A DNA stretch of 64,000 nucleotides from Salvator merianae (GCA_003586115.2 QVOM02000116.1:44029024-44093023), one strand, 5' to 3'. Positions 23,084-34,262 are shown, counted from the stretch's first letter. Numbers and translations: made by a program. Notes: a model not told the origin generated them from the sequence alone.

Positions 23084-23839
23084 CTACTTAAGTTATCCTC
23101 TGTATTATATAAATTGCATGTCGAATTTTCAGGGGTTTGTTTGTTTCAGCTGTTACTTTTTAATACATCTCTTTGTAAATGATTTTTAATTCCTTTAGGA
23201 AAGACAATTAATTCATTCATTAACATTGCTGGGCTGCAACTGTCAGTAGCTCCACCAGCAGGGTGAATAGTCAAGCTCAGAGAAAGTATTTTCAGGCTTT
23301 GAGGGTCCTGAGCTTTGGGGTAAATGGCACATTCTCCATGTGCTTACATGGATGGTTTTACTGTCACCAGCAGCAATCCATGAGGAAGCACCCATCTTTT
23401 ACCATACGTTTCCCTGGTTGTTTAGGGGTTAAAAAAAAAACATTAATGGCTATAAGTGACAAATGCATCTCCAATCATTTTAAACAGCAGTGCTTAGATT
23501 TTATTCTTATGCCACAAGCCTAAAAAAGAGCAGTATATTAGACCTTCATTTCTGGATGAGGTTTTTTTTTTTTTAAACTCTTCCCCATATATTTTATGCA
23601 ACATATTCTTCTGTACATTCAAAACTAGACTATCAAAATATAATACCAATTTAAACTACAACTAACATTATATGGGTAGTGAAGGATAAGGAATGGGGTG
23701 GTGGTGGTAGAAATGTATGGTAAATTAATCTTTGTGCAGCAAAAGAGCTCCTTAAAATAGATTTTCAGCATGCATAGTAATGAACTATTGCTATCTCTCC
23801 TGAACAGACATCTTTAAATAACTATGTCCAAAGTTGTTT
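23084..23839. other. Unassigned non-coding DNA
   Basis: No gene or named repeat is seen. T runs at about 23562-23574 and an A run at 23431-23440 are present. Confidence 0.45.
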
Positions 23840-24440
23840 CAAATCCTTTCCCTTGAATTTCACTCTCAGCTACGCAAGGCAAAGTGATTCCTTGCTTGTA
23901 GGAGGGTTCCACAAACCCGTCCCTCTTTTTCCTACCCCCTTTTTAATGCAGGGAACTCGTGAATCAGCTATGACTTTTACATGCTTTCCCTTTGACCTTC
24001 CAGAAGATAATCATAACAGCACCAGGCTGCTGAAAATCAATCAGTTTTCATAAAGGCACCAGCTTTCCGATTAATCTCTTCTTATTAATTTGGTGAGTCG
24101 AAAAGACAAGCAGGCAGACAAAAAAAGCTCTTCTCTCCCTCTTCCCCCCTCCCTTGCATTTAGCTGGAAAATATTTCCAATAAACAAACAAAATTTCCAG
24201 TCTGGCAAAATGGAAAATTTACAGCTTTGTCAAAATTAATATCAACAGATGTGTCGGTGGAGGTTGGAACTGCAAAAGATTATAAGAGGCCTGTACTTAT
24301 AATTGCCTCTTCAATTCATCTACTGCTCTATCACTCAAGAGTGCCACAGCTGCATTAACAACTCCAATCACAATCTAATCTTAGATCAAATTCCCATCTT
24401 CAATATATCCTTTAATAAAGCTTCCATTCCCCATCTTTTA
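23840..24440. promoter_or_regulatory. Candidate conserved non-coding element block
   Basis: Repeat-free sequence dense in homeobox and forkhead-like cores: CCGATTAATCTCTTCTTATT, AATAAACAAACAAAATTTCC and GTCAAAATTAATATCAACAG. This is one of the clearest enhancer-like stretches in the window. No alignment was possible. Confidence 0.4.
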
Positions 24441-25029
24441 TCCTTAATTATTGCATCCTGTTCCTGTCTCCCCTGACAACCAAATTAAAAGGTACATACT
24501 CCTCTATATATTAACGAAAGTGTGCAATGGCCTGTGTGTATATATGCATGCACAAATCAGATACATTGCATCTATCTATCAAATAGCGCTAGCAGTTTTG
24601 CAAAGTCTACACCATTGTAATCTTTTTCCTCCACCCCACCCCACCCATGGTCTGTGCTCTGGAAGATAAGAAACACAAATTTAAAAACGTGTATTGATTG
24701 CTCTTTTCTCTCTTTCCCTCTATGTCCTTAACTGTTAATACTGAAAAGTTCCAGGCTTGGTTAAGAAATAACCATTTACAAGAAAATCAATTAGCATAAG
24801 GTACCACTCATACTGGAGTTTGTTATGTGAGTGGCCTATGGGAGATTGTACTTATACGGTTGCAGCAGCGACTTGTAGAGCAGAACTTGTGGGTTGATAA
24901 GGAGGATGAGAGTCCAGTTGAAGCCTCACCTTTCATCTCTCCAAGCACATTTTCACTCACGGAAGGTAGTTCACCCCTCCCTGCTTGCTGTTCTTTCCTC
25001 TATGTGACTTACAGTGGATTCTTGACAGA
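24441..25029. other. Unassigned non-coding DNA
   Basis: No gene is seen. Short frames lack domains, and no repeat was recognised. Confidence 0.45.
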
Positions 25030-25146
25030 GGCTGCATCCAGACATCACTTACTTATTTCGCTGCATTTGGATATTCCGGAATATTCATGTTTTATTCTGG
25101 AATATCCAAACATAGTGGAATAAGTAAGCAGCATCTGGATGTCACC
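25030..25146. mobile_element. Palindromic MITE family J, copy J2
   Basis: A 117-bp foldback: GGCTGCATCCAGACATCACT at left, and TAAGCAGCATCTGGATGTCA at right. The inner arms GGATATTCCGGAATATTC and TTCTGGAATATCC pair. It is a close relative of J1, with a shorter loop. Confidence 0.72.
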
Positions 25147-25461
25147 CATGTTGATATGGAGGAGCAACAGATCCAAACACAAAAGGCACAATATCTCTGC
25201 TTGCAGCCTATTCTAATTACAAAAGTCTTTAAATAATGTTTATTCAAAAGGAATGTGCAGACATTAACAGCACTGGATCAGTGTAGTCTTTTCTGCCTCT
25301 GTCCCTGCAAACTCCCTTGAAAGGCTGGATTCAGCCAGCATCCACAGAAGCAAACACAGGAGGGCCTTGGTCAGTTGACTGAGGCTCTGTTCTTTCTCTC
25401 TCTGCTCCCCAAAATGTGTCATAAGCCAAGTTCCCTAGCTGGGCGTTTAAGAGGGGACCGG

Positions 25462-25690
25462 ATACCTAAAAGTATATAAAATCATGCATAGTATGGAAAA
25501 GGTGGATAGAGAAAAAATATTTTCTCTATCACACAGCAGTAGGACCAGGGGGCACTCTATGAAGCTGATGGGCAGGAGAGTTAGGACCAAGAAGAGGAAG
25601 CATTTTTTACCCAGAGGGTCATGGAATTTAATACCAGAAGAGGTGGTGATAGCAATCAGCTGTCCCATGGGACAGTGCTGTGTACTACAT
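25462..25690 (+). mobile_element. CR1 LINE fragment
   Basis: A plus-strand segment that parallels 55.69-55.88 kb: TTCTCTATCACACAGCAGTA, GGCACTCTATGAAGCTGATG, GGAGAGTTAGGACC and GGAATTTAATACCAGAAGAG. It is part of the CR1 3' region, and the terminal repeat is missing here. Confidence 0.75.
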
Positions 25691-26459
25691 ACCACCCTAG
25701 GAATATGTACCTGAAAAAAACAGTTTCCCCCCCATATTTTAGCAGTGCTACAATATCATTATTCATACTTGGGCGGGGTAGGGGGTGCAGATAAACATAT
25801 TCAGCTATTCTAAACATGTTTGATTCTTCTCAAAGCATACAAATAAATAATCTGTGGTTATAATTTATGGTTGTTATAGGCTTTCTCTTCCTGCTTTGTT
25901 GGACAGAATGCGACAGCATCTTCCTTCTCTGCATTGCTCCACTAAGAGAAGCTACATCACACAGTTTTGGCATATCATGTGGTCACTGTAGACCCCTGTT
26001 AAGGCAAGAAAGATGGGACATCCTGGTTTTATTTACTAACCTTCAACTTTAATGCTCTGCCTGTTTACCGAAGAAGCCCCTCAAGGCAGCTTATGAACAA
26101 CAGAAAGAATTTATAATAAACTGTCATGAAAACAAGGCCTAAAATCCCCCAAACAGGTAATGGGAGCAATAAACCACTCAAGTGATAGCCATTCCAGCTT
26201 GCCTATGGACCAATCTTGCACTGAAAACCCGTTGATTTTGCTATATAAACTTTTGATACAAGGATGCAAACGAAATAGTGCTGAGGAGAACATTCTATGG
26301 AAAGAAAAGCCATAGACCCGATCACTGTCAGTGGAGGAGGACTTCCAGACAAGGGCCTCTGGTTAAAAACTCAACAATGGTACTATTGAAAGAACATAAA
26401 TTCTTGTAGCATTAAAATAACAGCTGCAAGAACCCATATGAAGCAACCAAATAAAAATA
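25691..26459. other. Unassigned non-coding DNA
   Basis: I see no gene and no repeat family that I can name in this stretch. Confidence 0.45.
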
Positions 26460-26730
26460 AATGTGTCATTCAATTTCCCCTCCTCAAGAGCTGCAAGGTC
26501 CTTTCTCCTTCTTTTATTGACACATTTGTTTTTCTCATCTCTAGCACGAAGCCGTTTTCATTTGTTATCTGTGCCTATAGAATTCGGAACCTCGGGCACT
26601 TACAATATTGATTAGTTTACCAAGTGGATGGCATTATGGATAGAACTGGCTCTGTAGACAAAGCAGCAAGAAAATGAAAATCCATCACATTGTGTAACCC
26701 CCTGTTTTCTGAAGCTTTTTACTCTTCATT
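26460..26730. promoter_or_regulatory. Candidate conserved non-coding element
   Basis: Repeat-free block containing TTTTATTGACACATTTG, TTTCATTTGTTATCTGTGCC and ATATTGATTAGTTTACC. The call rests on style only. Confidence 0.3.
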
Positions 26731-26750
26731 GCTAAAGGATTCTCATATTT

Positions 26751-27500
26751 AAGTTTATTTATTTGCATTTTTATCCCACCCTATACCCAAAAGTCTCAGT
26801 GTGGGTTATAGCAATAAAGAACAAGATGTGAAATGAACACACTAAAAGCAATGACAGGGTCTGAAAGTGGGGAGGGGAAACTGTTTCCTTAGCCAAAGGG
26901 CAGGGTGAATAGGTGCTTCTTTACTGCTCTGATGAACATATAAAGTGAAGGTCCCTGGTGCACCTCAGAGGGCAGATTATTCCATAGTCTGGGGACCACC
27001 ACTGGAAAGGCTCTATCCCAGGTGCCCACCCCTTTTGCTACTGGAGGTAGTGGTACAACCAGGAGGGCCTTTCCTGCAGATCCTAAGGCAGGGCAGGTCA
27101 ATATGGGAGACGGTGTTCCTTTAGATATTTTAGACCCAAGCCATTAGGGGCCTTATAGGTTAAGGTTAATACCTTGAACTGGGCTCAGTAGTGAATTGGC
27201 AGACATTGCAGCTCCTTTAAGACCAGCATGATGTGCATCTGGCCAGTCGTTCTGGTCAGCAATGTAGCTGCTGCATTCTGCACCAGCTGCAGCTTCTGAG
27301 TCATCTTCAAAGACAGCTCATTACAATAGTCCAGTCTGGAAGTTACCAGAGCATGGACTATTGTAGCTAAATCATCTCAGTCCAGAAGGGGGCCATGGCT
27401 GGCAAGCCAACTGGAGCTGAAACTAGATGGTCTTGGCCACCACTTCCACCTGAGCTTCAAGATGATGAAGAAGGTATTTAAACCAATACATCGTTTTGCC
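26751..27500 (-). mobile_element. L2-type LINE, reverse transcriptase C-terminus and 3' end
   Basis: On the minus strand, degenerate coding sequence reads in order SRLDYCNELSL, KLQLVQNAAATLLTRTT, VLKELQCLPIHY and FKVLTLTYKAPNGLGLKYL. After frame changes and stops it continues VVPRLWNNLPSEVHQGPS and a VKKHLFTLPFG end at 26889. That order (SRLDYCN, LQLVQNAAARLL, LPV, FKVL.L.YKAL, PRLWNSLP, LKTHLF) is the hallmark of the L2/CR1-clade reverse transcriptase C-terminus. Downstream (lower coordinates) is a 3' UTR with a TTTATTTGCATTTTTATCCC-complement tail. In-frame stops and at least one frameshift show a dead copy. L2 is preferred over CR1 because the 3' end lacks the TTCTTATG repeat. Confidence 0.85.
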
Positions 27501-28740
27501 ATGTGCCTTTAATAGATGCTGCAGAATCCTTGGGAATTTCATAACTTTACGGTGGACCCCAGTTGGTGTTTCCCCACTAATGCAAGTTTTCATTGAAGAA
27601 AAGGAGAAGCATTATCTTTGAATTTCACCTTGAAGCATAATAGAAAATTGGAAAGCCAAAATAGCTATGAAAGGGGAGAAATTTCCAAAATTTCCATTCC
27701 GTCCAAATACTATTTTTAGGTGCCTTCTGCCAGCAAAAAGATGTCAATTGCATTCAGCACATGATTTATGGAGTACATCAAGAACAAATGTGCATATTTG
27801 TCCATACAGAGTGAGGGCAATGCTTTCTCCCTTCACTATGAATTGGCTATATATCATCATAGACATCCAGTAGCGTTGTTGCAAAACAAGGCACAGTGAG
27901 TATATTCAAAATCTGATGGACACTCAGCATTTTGAATTTTGAGCATTTGAGGGCTTTGTCCATCCCCAAGAATAGAAAATGCCAACCTTCTGAATCACTC
28001 TTATATGGTGTCCCACATAATTTTGTGGCACTGTGATGATATCAACTATAACTTGCAGAATGGACTTGGTGGAATAGTGAGAGGGAGGGAGAATCCTGCT
28101 GATTTCCACAAACAGTGTTTTGGTCCACTGTGTATCAAAATGTAGGGGGATCTAAGCCAAGGCTCTGATCAGCACCTCCTTTATCTCCCTCAAGTTTGCC
28201 GATTCTGTCTCATGTTGCTCTATTGGTTATCACTGCATCTTTTCACACAAGTCAACATGGACCCTTCCATTGCACAAAATAAGATTGAATGTGTATATGG
28301 CTGTACAACAGACTCCTAACAATGACAAGGGCTAAATAAATAAGAACATGCAGCTCCATATATTTTCATTTACTCAGAGAGGACAATGCCTGTTACTTAC
28401 CATCCTCCTGACCTATGAATGAGGCACCATCCACATGGGTGCCTAATGCATCCCTCTGGGCACCCAGAGTTCTGAGAATCCAGACATTCTCGCTCCCTTC
28501 TAGCCCTTGAGCCTCTCCAACCACATATCATAGCACCCATACCCATAAATCCATTTCAAGTAACTCCAAGGCCACTTCTGTCAGGGAGATTGACTTCCTC
28601 CTCCTGCATGGATGCATGGAAGGGAAAGGAGGTGACACAGTGGATGAGGATCCCACCTGGAATCACTTCAGGGAGGACCAAGGAAAGTTGAATTCTAGCA
28701 CCACTTTTAGCACTCCAAAGGGAGCACTGGAGGGAGCAGT
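27501..28740. other. Unassigned non-coding DNA
   Basis: No gene is seen. The sequence mixes AT-rich and average stretches without a repeat family I can name. Confidence 0.45.
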
Positions 28741-28816
28741 CATGGCAGGGTGCACAGCATACGCTCACCACCTGGGGTCATGGCAAGGTGCACAGCATAC
28801 GTCCACCACTTTGGTT
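28741..28816 (+). repeat. 38-bp tandem duplication
   Basis: Two adjacent copies (28741-28778 and 28779-28816) of a unit beginning CATGGCAGGGTGCACAGCAT. They differ at a handful of positions. The junction is direct, with no spacer. Confidence 0.85.
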
Positions 28817-29077
28817 GCTCTCACAATGGTTCCTAAGTTCCTGCCCCAAGTCAACCTCCAATTCAACCTCAGAAAGGTTTTTGGGGCAGACAAATAAAGT
28901 ACACCTTCTGCTTAAAATGTAGCTCATCTTTTATTTTGGACATTGCACTCGTATTGCTTTCATCTTCAGTAAACCTAGGAATCTCTGCATGTGATGTCCA
29001 ACTCCACTATGAAAGTTCACTGTGGGATTTTGGAGCAGTCCTTGCCTAACCTACCTCACAGGCATCCATGATGAAGC
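28817..29077. other. Unassigned non-coding DNA
   Basis: No gene or named repeat is seen. Confidence 0.45.
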
Positions 29078-29160
29078 TGTTAGACTACAGTTTCCATCAT
29101 CCTAGACTTTTGGTCCTATTGTCTGATGGGAGTTGTTGAACAATATCTTGGAGGTGGAGA
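29078..29160. repeat. Interspersed 80-bp inverted repeat, copy 3
   Basis: ACTACAGTTTCCATCATCCT followed by TGATGGGAGTTGTTGAACAA: a third copy of the palindrome at 7.4 and 10.0 kb. Confidence 0.55.
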
Positions 29161-29595
29161 TATACAAGCATACAGAGTAATAATTATTCTGAAGGATATT
29201 CCAAAGGTTATGGATTCTTCATTCCTGAATTTGCTTGCTGAGGGGGAAAGGAAGGGCACATAAATGATGTCTTCTTCTATTTTTAGACATCATTATTGAG
29301 CATGAGGTTATATTGGCCCCTTTCTGCAATGATATGATTTATCTGAAATGATATAAGTTTCATCCAAGATGCTGATAAGGAAAGGCTTCAGAAAAAACCT
29401 TCCCATTTACACAGAATTTGGCTGACAAGAGAAGCAAAATACAAAGAATTTGATGAATCTTTACTGTATTTTCTAGAGTTGTTATTTTTTTAAAAAAAAA
29501 TTATATATAGGTAGATTGTAGGTCCCCTTTACAGTCAGTAATTATCACTTAAATGATGAAGTCATGATGACGATAATGATGATGATAACTTCTAA
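29161..29595. other. Unassigned AT-rich DNA
   Basis: No gene is seen. It contains a TTTTTTTAAAAAAAAATTATATATAG run at about 29488 and a (GATGAT)-like short run at 29553-29586. Confidence 0.45.
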
Positions 29596-30105
29596 GAGTC
29601 TTTCTGCACTTACCTTTATTATATACTAGGAGCCCTCATGATCCTTGTCGGGGCCTCATTGGTCCACATGTTAGTGTGGATCAGAGAAACCCTGCCCACC
29701 ACTGGTACACACTGTTTGCCAGGACAAAACATAATCCAGATCAAGGAGCCTTGATCTGGATTACCAGTAGTTCTCAACTTTGAGGCATTCTAGCTCGGGC
29801 AAGTCCAGATCATGGAAGTATGCAGAAGTCACGCTTCCATTTTCTGAGCTACCAGGGGGCCCATTTTGTTGGATCCCCAAGGCACACCACTGAAATGGGT
29901 TCCCTGGTGGCTCTGGGGCTAGGAATAAAAGTCCCTAGCCCTTCAGAGTGCCCCGAGTCCACACCCACAGTTTGTGTGAGCTTTGCAGTTGTTTGGGGGC
30001 TGGTCTGGAACAGTTCTTTTCCAGATCATGTCTTGCGATGCTAGAACCTGAAGGCTTAACTGAGCAGATTCAATGGTTCAGATCACAGCCAGATAAGAGG
30101 AGAAC
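29596..30105 (+). mobile_element. MITE family C, copy C1
   Basis: Begins AGAGTCTTTCTGCACTTACC, the family C left end. It shares internal blocks with 50.77 and 55.0 kb: GATCCTTGTCGGGGCCTC, GTAATCTGGATC-type paired arms, CATGGAAGTATGCAGAAGTC and AAATGGGTTCCCTGGTGGCT. The right end is decayed. Confidence 0.65.
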
Positions 30106-30849
30106 ATAATTTGAACATAAAAAAGAAGATGGAATAAGAAAAAGAAAAAGCATTAGGAAAAAAAGAAAGGGAAAGAAGACAATTTGGTGTATGTGTGTAG
30201 AAAGAGAGAGAATTAAGGTAGAATGAATCTTATGTCAGTTTAAAAAAAAGACAAAAAAGAAATTTTATGTATTTTGCTAGAAAACTTCCCGGCATGCATT
30301 TTTTTTATAAGCCAGGGTACTTCAGAAAAGTAATAAATGCCTCATTCATTATTACAATATTGTTAGATAATTATTGCATTTGTAAAGCACCCTGCCCTGG
30401 GAAAATCAATAAGCACCACAGCATTTCTCATTTTACCTTCAGAACAACCAATGAGATGCACTCGGCAAAAATGCACAGATTGTTGTGAGCTTTATAATGG
30501 AGTAAGATTTTGAACTCCACTCTCTGCAACCTGAAGTCCATACTTTAATGGTTCTTTAAATGACAAGACATGTGGATTCTGTCTGTAGGCTGAGCCTTGC
30601 AAATGACCAGATCTGCCATATTTGCACTCCAAAAGCCCTGAAACAGAATTTGGTTTCACTCTGAAGAGGTAGTGACCAAAACCTTCCTCTTCCCCCTCTG
30701 CTTTTCCATCTCAATCTATGGGCTGCCACAGGAAACACCCCTCAATCCATGAGTTGCCACAGGAAGCATCGCTCTAAAAAAGGGCACAATTTGAAACAGC
30801 ACCACCTGGTGGTCCTTTCCTATAAAAACATCTCTAAGTCTGGTGTTCT
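30106..30849. other. Unassigned non-coding DNA
   Basis: No gene is seen. A-rich and GAAA-rich low-complexity sequence lies at 30117-30185. Confidence 0.45.
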
Positions 30850-31330
30850 AGCAATGCTATCCCCAGTGCCTGCCTATTTATTATTTACTTCTCAAGTTAT
30901 AGCTTTTCCTTCTTTTTTCAGAAGCCACATTATGTCTGCACCAAGCAGCTACATTATTGTTTCCAAGGGAAGGAAACATCACATCATTTTTGACATTGCT
31001 AGATATGACCGGTTGCTTTAATTAGCATTTTTAACAGACTGCAATCTGAAACGACAGCAAATCTTCTGTGTGTCCCTGCTTTCTCTTCCCTTCAGTGGTA
31101 AATGCAATTCAGAACCTGCTGTAGAGCTCTTTAAGTTGGAATTAACTAGGCAATATTACCATAAATGGTGCCTGCATAATTTTACAGATATTTGTAAACT
31201 TTAATATATTCGCTTTAACTTGGCTTTCAGATGGAAAGCATGAAAAATCAATTCCCCAAGCAGTACAAATATGAATGAAAGGAAAAGCATAATTTGTGTT
31301 TGATCCTGCTGAGATATATCCAGGAACCAA
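30850..31330. promoter_or_regulatory. Candidate conserved non-coding element block
   Basis: Repeat-free AT-rich block with GCTTTAATTAGCATTTTTAA, GGAATTAACTAGGCAATATT and TTTAATATATTCGCTTTAAC. It resembles a developmental enhancer in style. No alignment was available. Confidence 0.38.
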
Positions 31331-31795
31331 AAAGGAGGTGGATGTTGGGGAAGAAATTGTAATTCACAGAATTTTAAGCAACTTACAAAATGTCTTACTA
31401 CTTAGCATCATTACCATGATTGCATAAAGTAGTAGAAATGGCACTGCTCTGTGATATGTAAATGAACATTCTTCACCCCAAGATTTGGCTTTAGTATAAG
31501 ACCCAAGCAGTGATCCAAAAACAACTTCTCATACCTCACTCTGAAAAAGCTAGCATCCTCTAAAGCAAGCATCATCTATTTTTACGGTATTGAAATGGTT
31601 CCTCAGTTTGTTCACTCATTGTGAGCAATTGTCACGAACACTTTTGAAGTGGCAAAGTGGTCTCATGGCTCAGCAAGCCCACCAGAGAAGCAGTGGGGCA
31701 ATGGCAAACCAAGGAGCTCTCAGGTGACTTCTCGAAGCCCCACAAGAATCCTGCAGCAACTCCCAAGCACAGCCAGATGTTCTGCAAGAGATGAA
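31331..31795. other. Unassigned non-coding DNA
   Basis: No gene or recognised repeat is seen. Confidence 0.45.
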
Positions 31796-32186
31796 GGGCC
31801 TTTTTTTGCATTTTTCACCATGGAATGTTCACCAGCAAACATTCCAAGGTGAAATAGACCTCACAGCATGGAGACCATCCACACTGCAGGGTCTTAGAAC
31901 AGAATGCCGGCAGGATACCAGCATTCATGCTGACCGGCAATGTCGCACAATCATGCAGGTACAGCTGCACTGTGCTGCACAATTGCACAGACACAGGCGC
32001 ATAATTATGCAGGCACATCTGCACTAGGCTACTCAGCTGTGCATTTGCACTCAAAAGCACGTGTTAACACACTATAGCGGGAACAGTCCAGCTGCTCCCA
32101 GTACGTGCTCCCAGCTGTGGAGCATGATTTTGTGGAGGCACTTAAGCATCCCTGATGCTCACTAGCTTCAAGTGCAAACAGGGCCC
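31796..32186 (-). mobile_element. MITE family D, copy D3
   Basis: Terminal inverted repeats GGGCCTTTTTTTGCATTTTT and AGTGCAAACAGGGCCC. Next to the left end is GGAATGTTCACCAGCAAACATTCC, a short inner hairpin. The interior has CCAGCATTCATGCTG and, near the right end, CTGATGCTCACTAGCTTC, the complement of the left end of D5. The flanks are GAA and AAA, so no clean duplication is visible. Confidence 0.65.
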
Positions 32187-32189
32187 AAA

Positions 32190-32500
32190 TCTGTGGATAT
32201 TTCTGCAGTGGTGGACTACTCCAGTGAGGCCAGATCAGCTGGAATGGTCCACATGTCCAAGAACAAGATCACCTACATTTGGACAGCTGTTCCGAGGCAG
32301 CCTATGTCCTCTTTGGAGCTGTCTCCTATGGCTCTAGTGGCCAGGAATGAAAGTTCCTGGACTTGAACCACCAGAGGATCCATTTCAATGAAGCATTTTG
32401 GTGTACTGCCAACATGGGTCGCCCTGCTAAACTCGAACACACAAAGGTGTGTGCCTTCCTCACTTCTCCCTGCTCCAGTTTAGCACTTGCTAGACCACTG
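32190..32500. mobile_element. DNA-transposon remnant related to C4
   Basis: Shares AGCTGGAATGGTCCA, TGGCTCTAGTGGCCAGGAATGAAAGTTC and TTTTGGTGTACTGCC-like blocks with the element at 52.29-52.81 kb (where they read CAATGGCCAGGAATGAAAGT and TTGTGTACCACTAAAATG). The ends are lost between D3 and A5. Confidence 0.5.
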
Positions 32501-32510
32501 ATAGATTAGC

Positions 32511-32595
32511 GGCCTGCCGTAGTCTGCACCAGCATGCAAATGGCAGGCCCCTATTCTTTACATAAACTGGAATAAGGCCCAGTGCAAGAAAGGCC
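32511..32595 (-). mobile_element. MITE family A, solo arm (A5)
   Basis: AGTCTGCACCAGCATGCAAA through GGAATAAGGCCCAGTGCAAG to GAAAGGCCC: the right arm of family A without its partner. Confidence 0.7.
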
Positions 32596-33315
32596 CTAGA
32601 TTCATGCATAAGGGGCACTAAAAACAATAATCTAATTTGAGGAGAAGTTTTAAAAGGCACTTTAAAAATCCATTATAAATGTTAGAAAGTAGCTAATTGT
32701 GATGCCTTACTATCAATTATCAGTATAGTGACATTTATTTAACATCTGTTCTATTTTCTCTTGAAACTGGTGCGTGTTTATCAAAGCCCCCTCCCAAAGG
32801 CTTTCCCACCTTTCCTGGTAAGGTTCCAGAGTAGGGGCAGTCCAGTAAAGCTTCTTTATAAGAATTCTATTTATTCAAATAAATAAATTTGAGTGGAGAC
32901 TGAGGCCATGAGTTCACTACTGAGTGGAGGTGTTGATGATGGGGGAAGTACCATGAAAACAAGGCACCCTCTTTTTATTCCATTTTGGAGAGAGGAAGGA
33001 CTGTGGAATTGTACCTACTCTGGGCTGGCCAGGAAAAACTGCTCTGCAAAGGAAGTTCCTCTGCCAGTAATCATGCCAGAAAAGCACCCATTACCACCAA
33101 CCATGGAGACAGGGTGGCAGGGGGCACTTTCATGGATCCACCAAGGTGTCCCACATTGGTAAATGGAGACAAGGCCTGAGACTCCATTCAGCAAATCAAA
33201 CAAGACAACAGAGGAAGAATTCTTCATTCAACATGTGTTCAGCCTATGAGAGGGAGTTTCAAAGTGGATTGACATTTCACTCAGCAAGCACTCATTTAGA
33301 TTTCTCTACAGGATA
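32596..33315. other. Unassigned non-coding DNA
   Basis: No gene is seen. Overlapping frames around 32.9-33.2 kb (60-90 codons, both strands) lack domains. Confidence 0.45.
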
Positions 33316-33460
33316 GAATTCAAGGATGTAGCGTGTTAGTCTGGATCAGCAAGCAGGGGGTTCTAGTAGCACCTTAGAGCCTAATAGAGAGAAAGTAATA
33401 GGTAGCACAAGCTTTCATAGACTAAGCCTACTTCTGATGCATTTGATGAAGTAGGTTGAT
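33316..33460 (-). mobile_element. PLE-type 3' terminus, left half of an inverted pair
   Basis: Read on the minus strand it gives AAGTAGGCTTAGTCTATGAAAGCTTGTG, then CTCTAAGGTGCTACTAGAACC and finally CAGACTAACACGCTAC. The AGTCT..., GAAAGCTT and GGTGC(T/C)AC...CAGACTAACACGGCTAC series is familiar from the ends of Penelope-like elements in turtles and other reptiles. The GAAA-GCTT segment preceded by an AGTAGGCTTAGTCTAT hairpin is a hammerhead-type core whose CTGATGA box has decayed. Together with 33931-34013 it forms an inverted pair, with D4 between them. Confidence 0.55.
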
Positions 33461-33930
33461 GGCCTGTTCACACCTTACAGCCTAGAACAATATAACAATA
33501 CCATTATAGGCTGTATAAGACCCAGAGGCATGGCAACCATCTGCACAATGAGGGCTGGAACAGCCCTGTACTGGGTCTCTAGCACTCGAAGTGTGGATGA
33601 CAGGCCTGACCATCATGACAGCAGCCGTGGCAACATCCAACTGTTGCCATGGAGATTGGGATGCAGTACACAACTGCACATCTGCAACCGTGCTATGCCT
33701 TGCCATCCCACCCACTCATAGCATTTGCACCCAGAAGAGGGTGTGAACATTGCTGGCTAGGAGGCATCCAGCTGCTCCCAGCCAAGCTGTGGGCAACTTT
33801 TTTGTTGTCCACAGCTAGTAGTGTCCAGGAGCAGTTGTAGACACTCCCAGAATCACAGCAGCAGGGCTGTGGAGACAGGCCTCTCCGGTGAGCATCCAGG
33901 AGCTCACCATCAGACCAGTGCAAACAGGCC
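33461..33930 (-). mobile_element. MITE family D, copy D4, inserted in a PLE end
   Basis: 470 bp between GGCCTGTTCACACCTTACAG and AGTGCAAACAGGCC, which are complementary ends. The interior includes AGCTGTGGGCAAC.../...TTGTCCACAGCTAGTAG arms and CAACATCCAACTGTTGCCATG. Its frames in three phases are not genes. The sequence on either side is one interrupted PLE terminus, so D4 is younger than that PLE insertion. Confidence 0.7.
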
Positions 33931-34013
33931 TTTCATCTACAAAAACTCATGCTACCAACTTCTTTCTGTTAGACTCTAAGGTGCTACTAGACCCTCTTAT
34001 CTACAGATAGAGT
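33931..34013 (+). mobile_element. PLE-type 3' terminus, right half of an inverted pair
   Basis: TTCATCTACAAAAACTCATGC then GTTAGACTCTAAGGTGCTACTAGACCC: the same terminus as 33316-33460 but in the plus direction. With TTGATGAAGTAGGTT just left of D4 it rebuilds a hammerhead-like order in which CTGATGA has become TTGATGA and GAAA has become AAAA. Confidence 0.55.
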
Positions 34014-34188
34014 TGTGTCTACGTTATTATGTTTTAAATAATCATGCTGCCTCTATATACAAATGTATAAAATTGAAACTAGCTAAAGCAAAAAGCACTA
34101 AAAAACCCACACATACAACTCAAAAAAGCACCATGGCACTTTTTGGCATGGCTATTGTTTTCAGTGTGTGCATTTTACATTCTACTTT

Positions 34189-34262
34189 TTTATTGTTGTA
34201 ACCTGCCCTGAGACCTTCAGTTATAGGATAAAAATGCAAATAGTAATAAATAAATAAATGCA
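34189..34262 (+). mobile_element. LINE 3' tail (L2-like), plus strand
   Basis: TTGTAACCTGCCCTGAGACCTTCAG...GGATAAAAATGCAAATA and a final (AATA)n: the complement orientation of the tails at 3.3, 26.8 and 35.3 kb. Only the last 75 bases are present. Confidence 0.7.

Noticed and set aside
29596..30105. Family C considered as a hAT element because of its length and hairpins
   Set aside because: Copy C2 has a clear 3-bp TTA flank and no 8-bp duplication, which fits PIF/Harbinger better.
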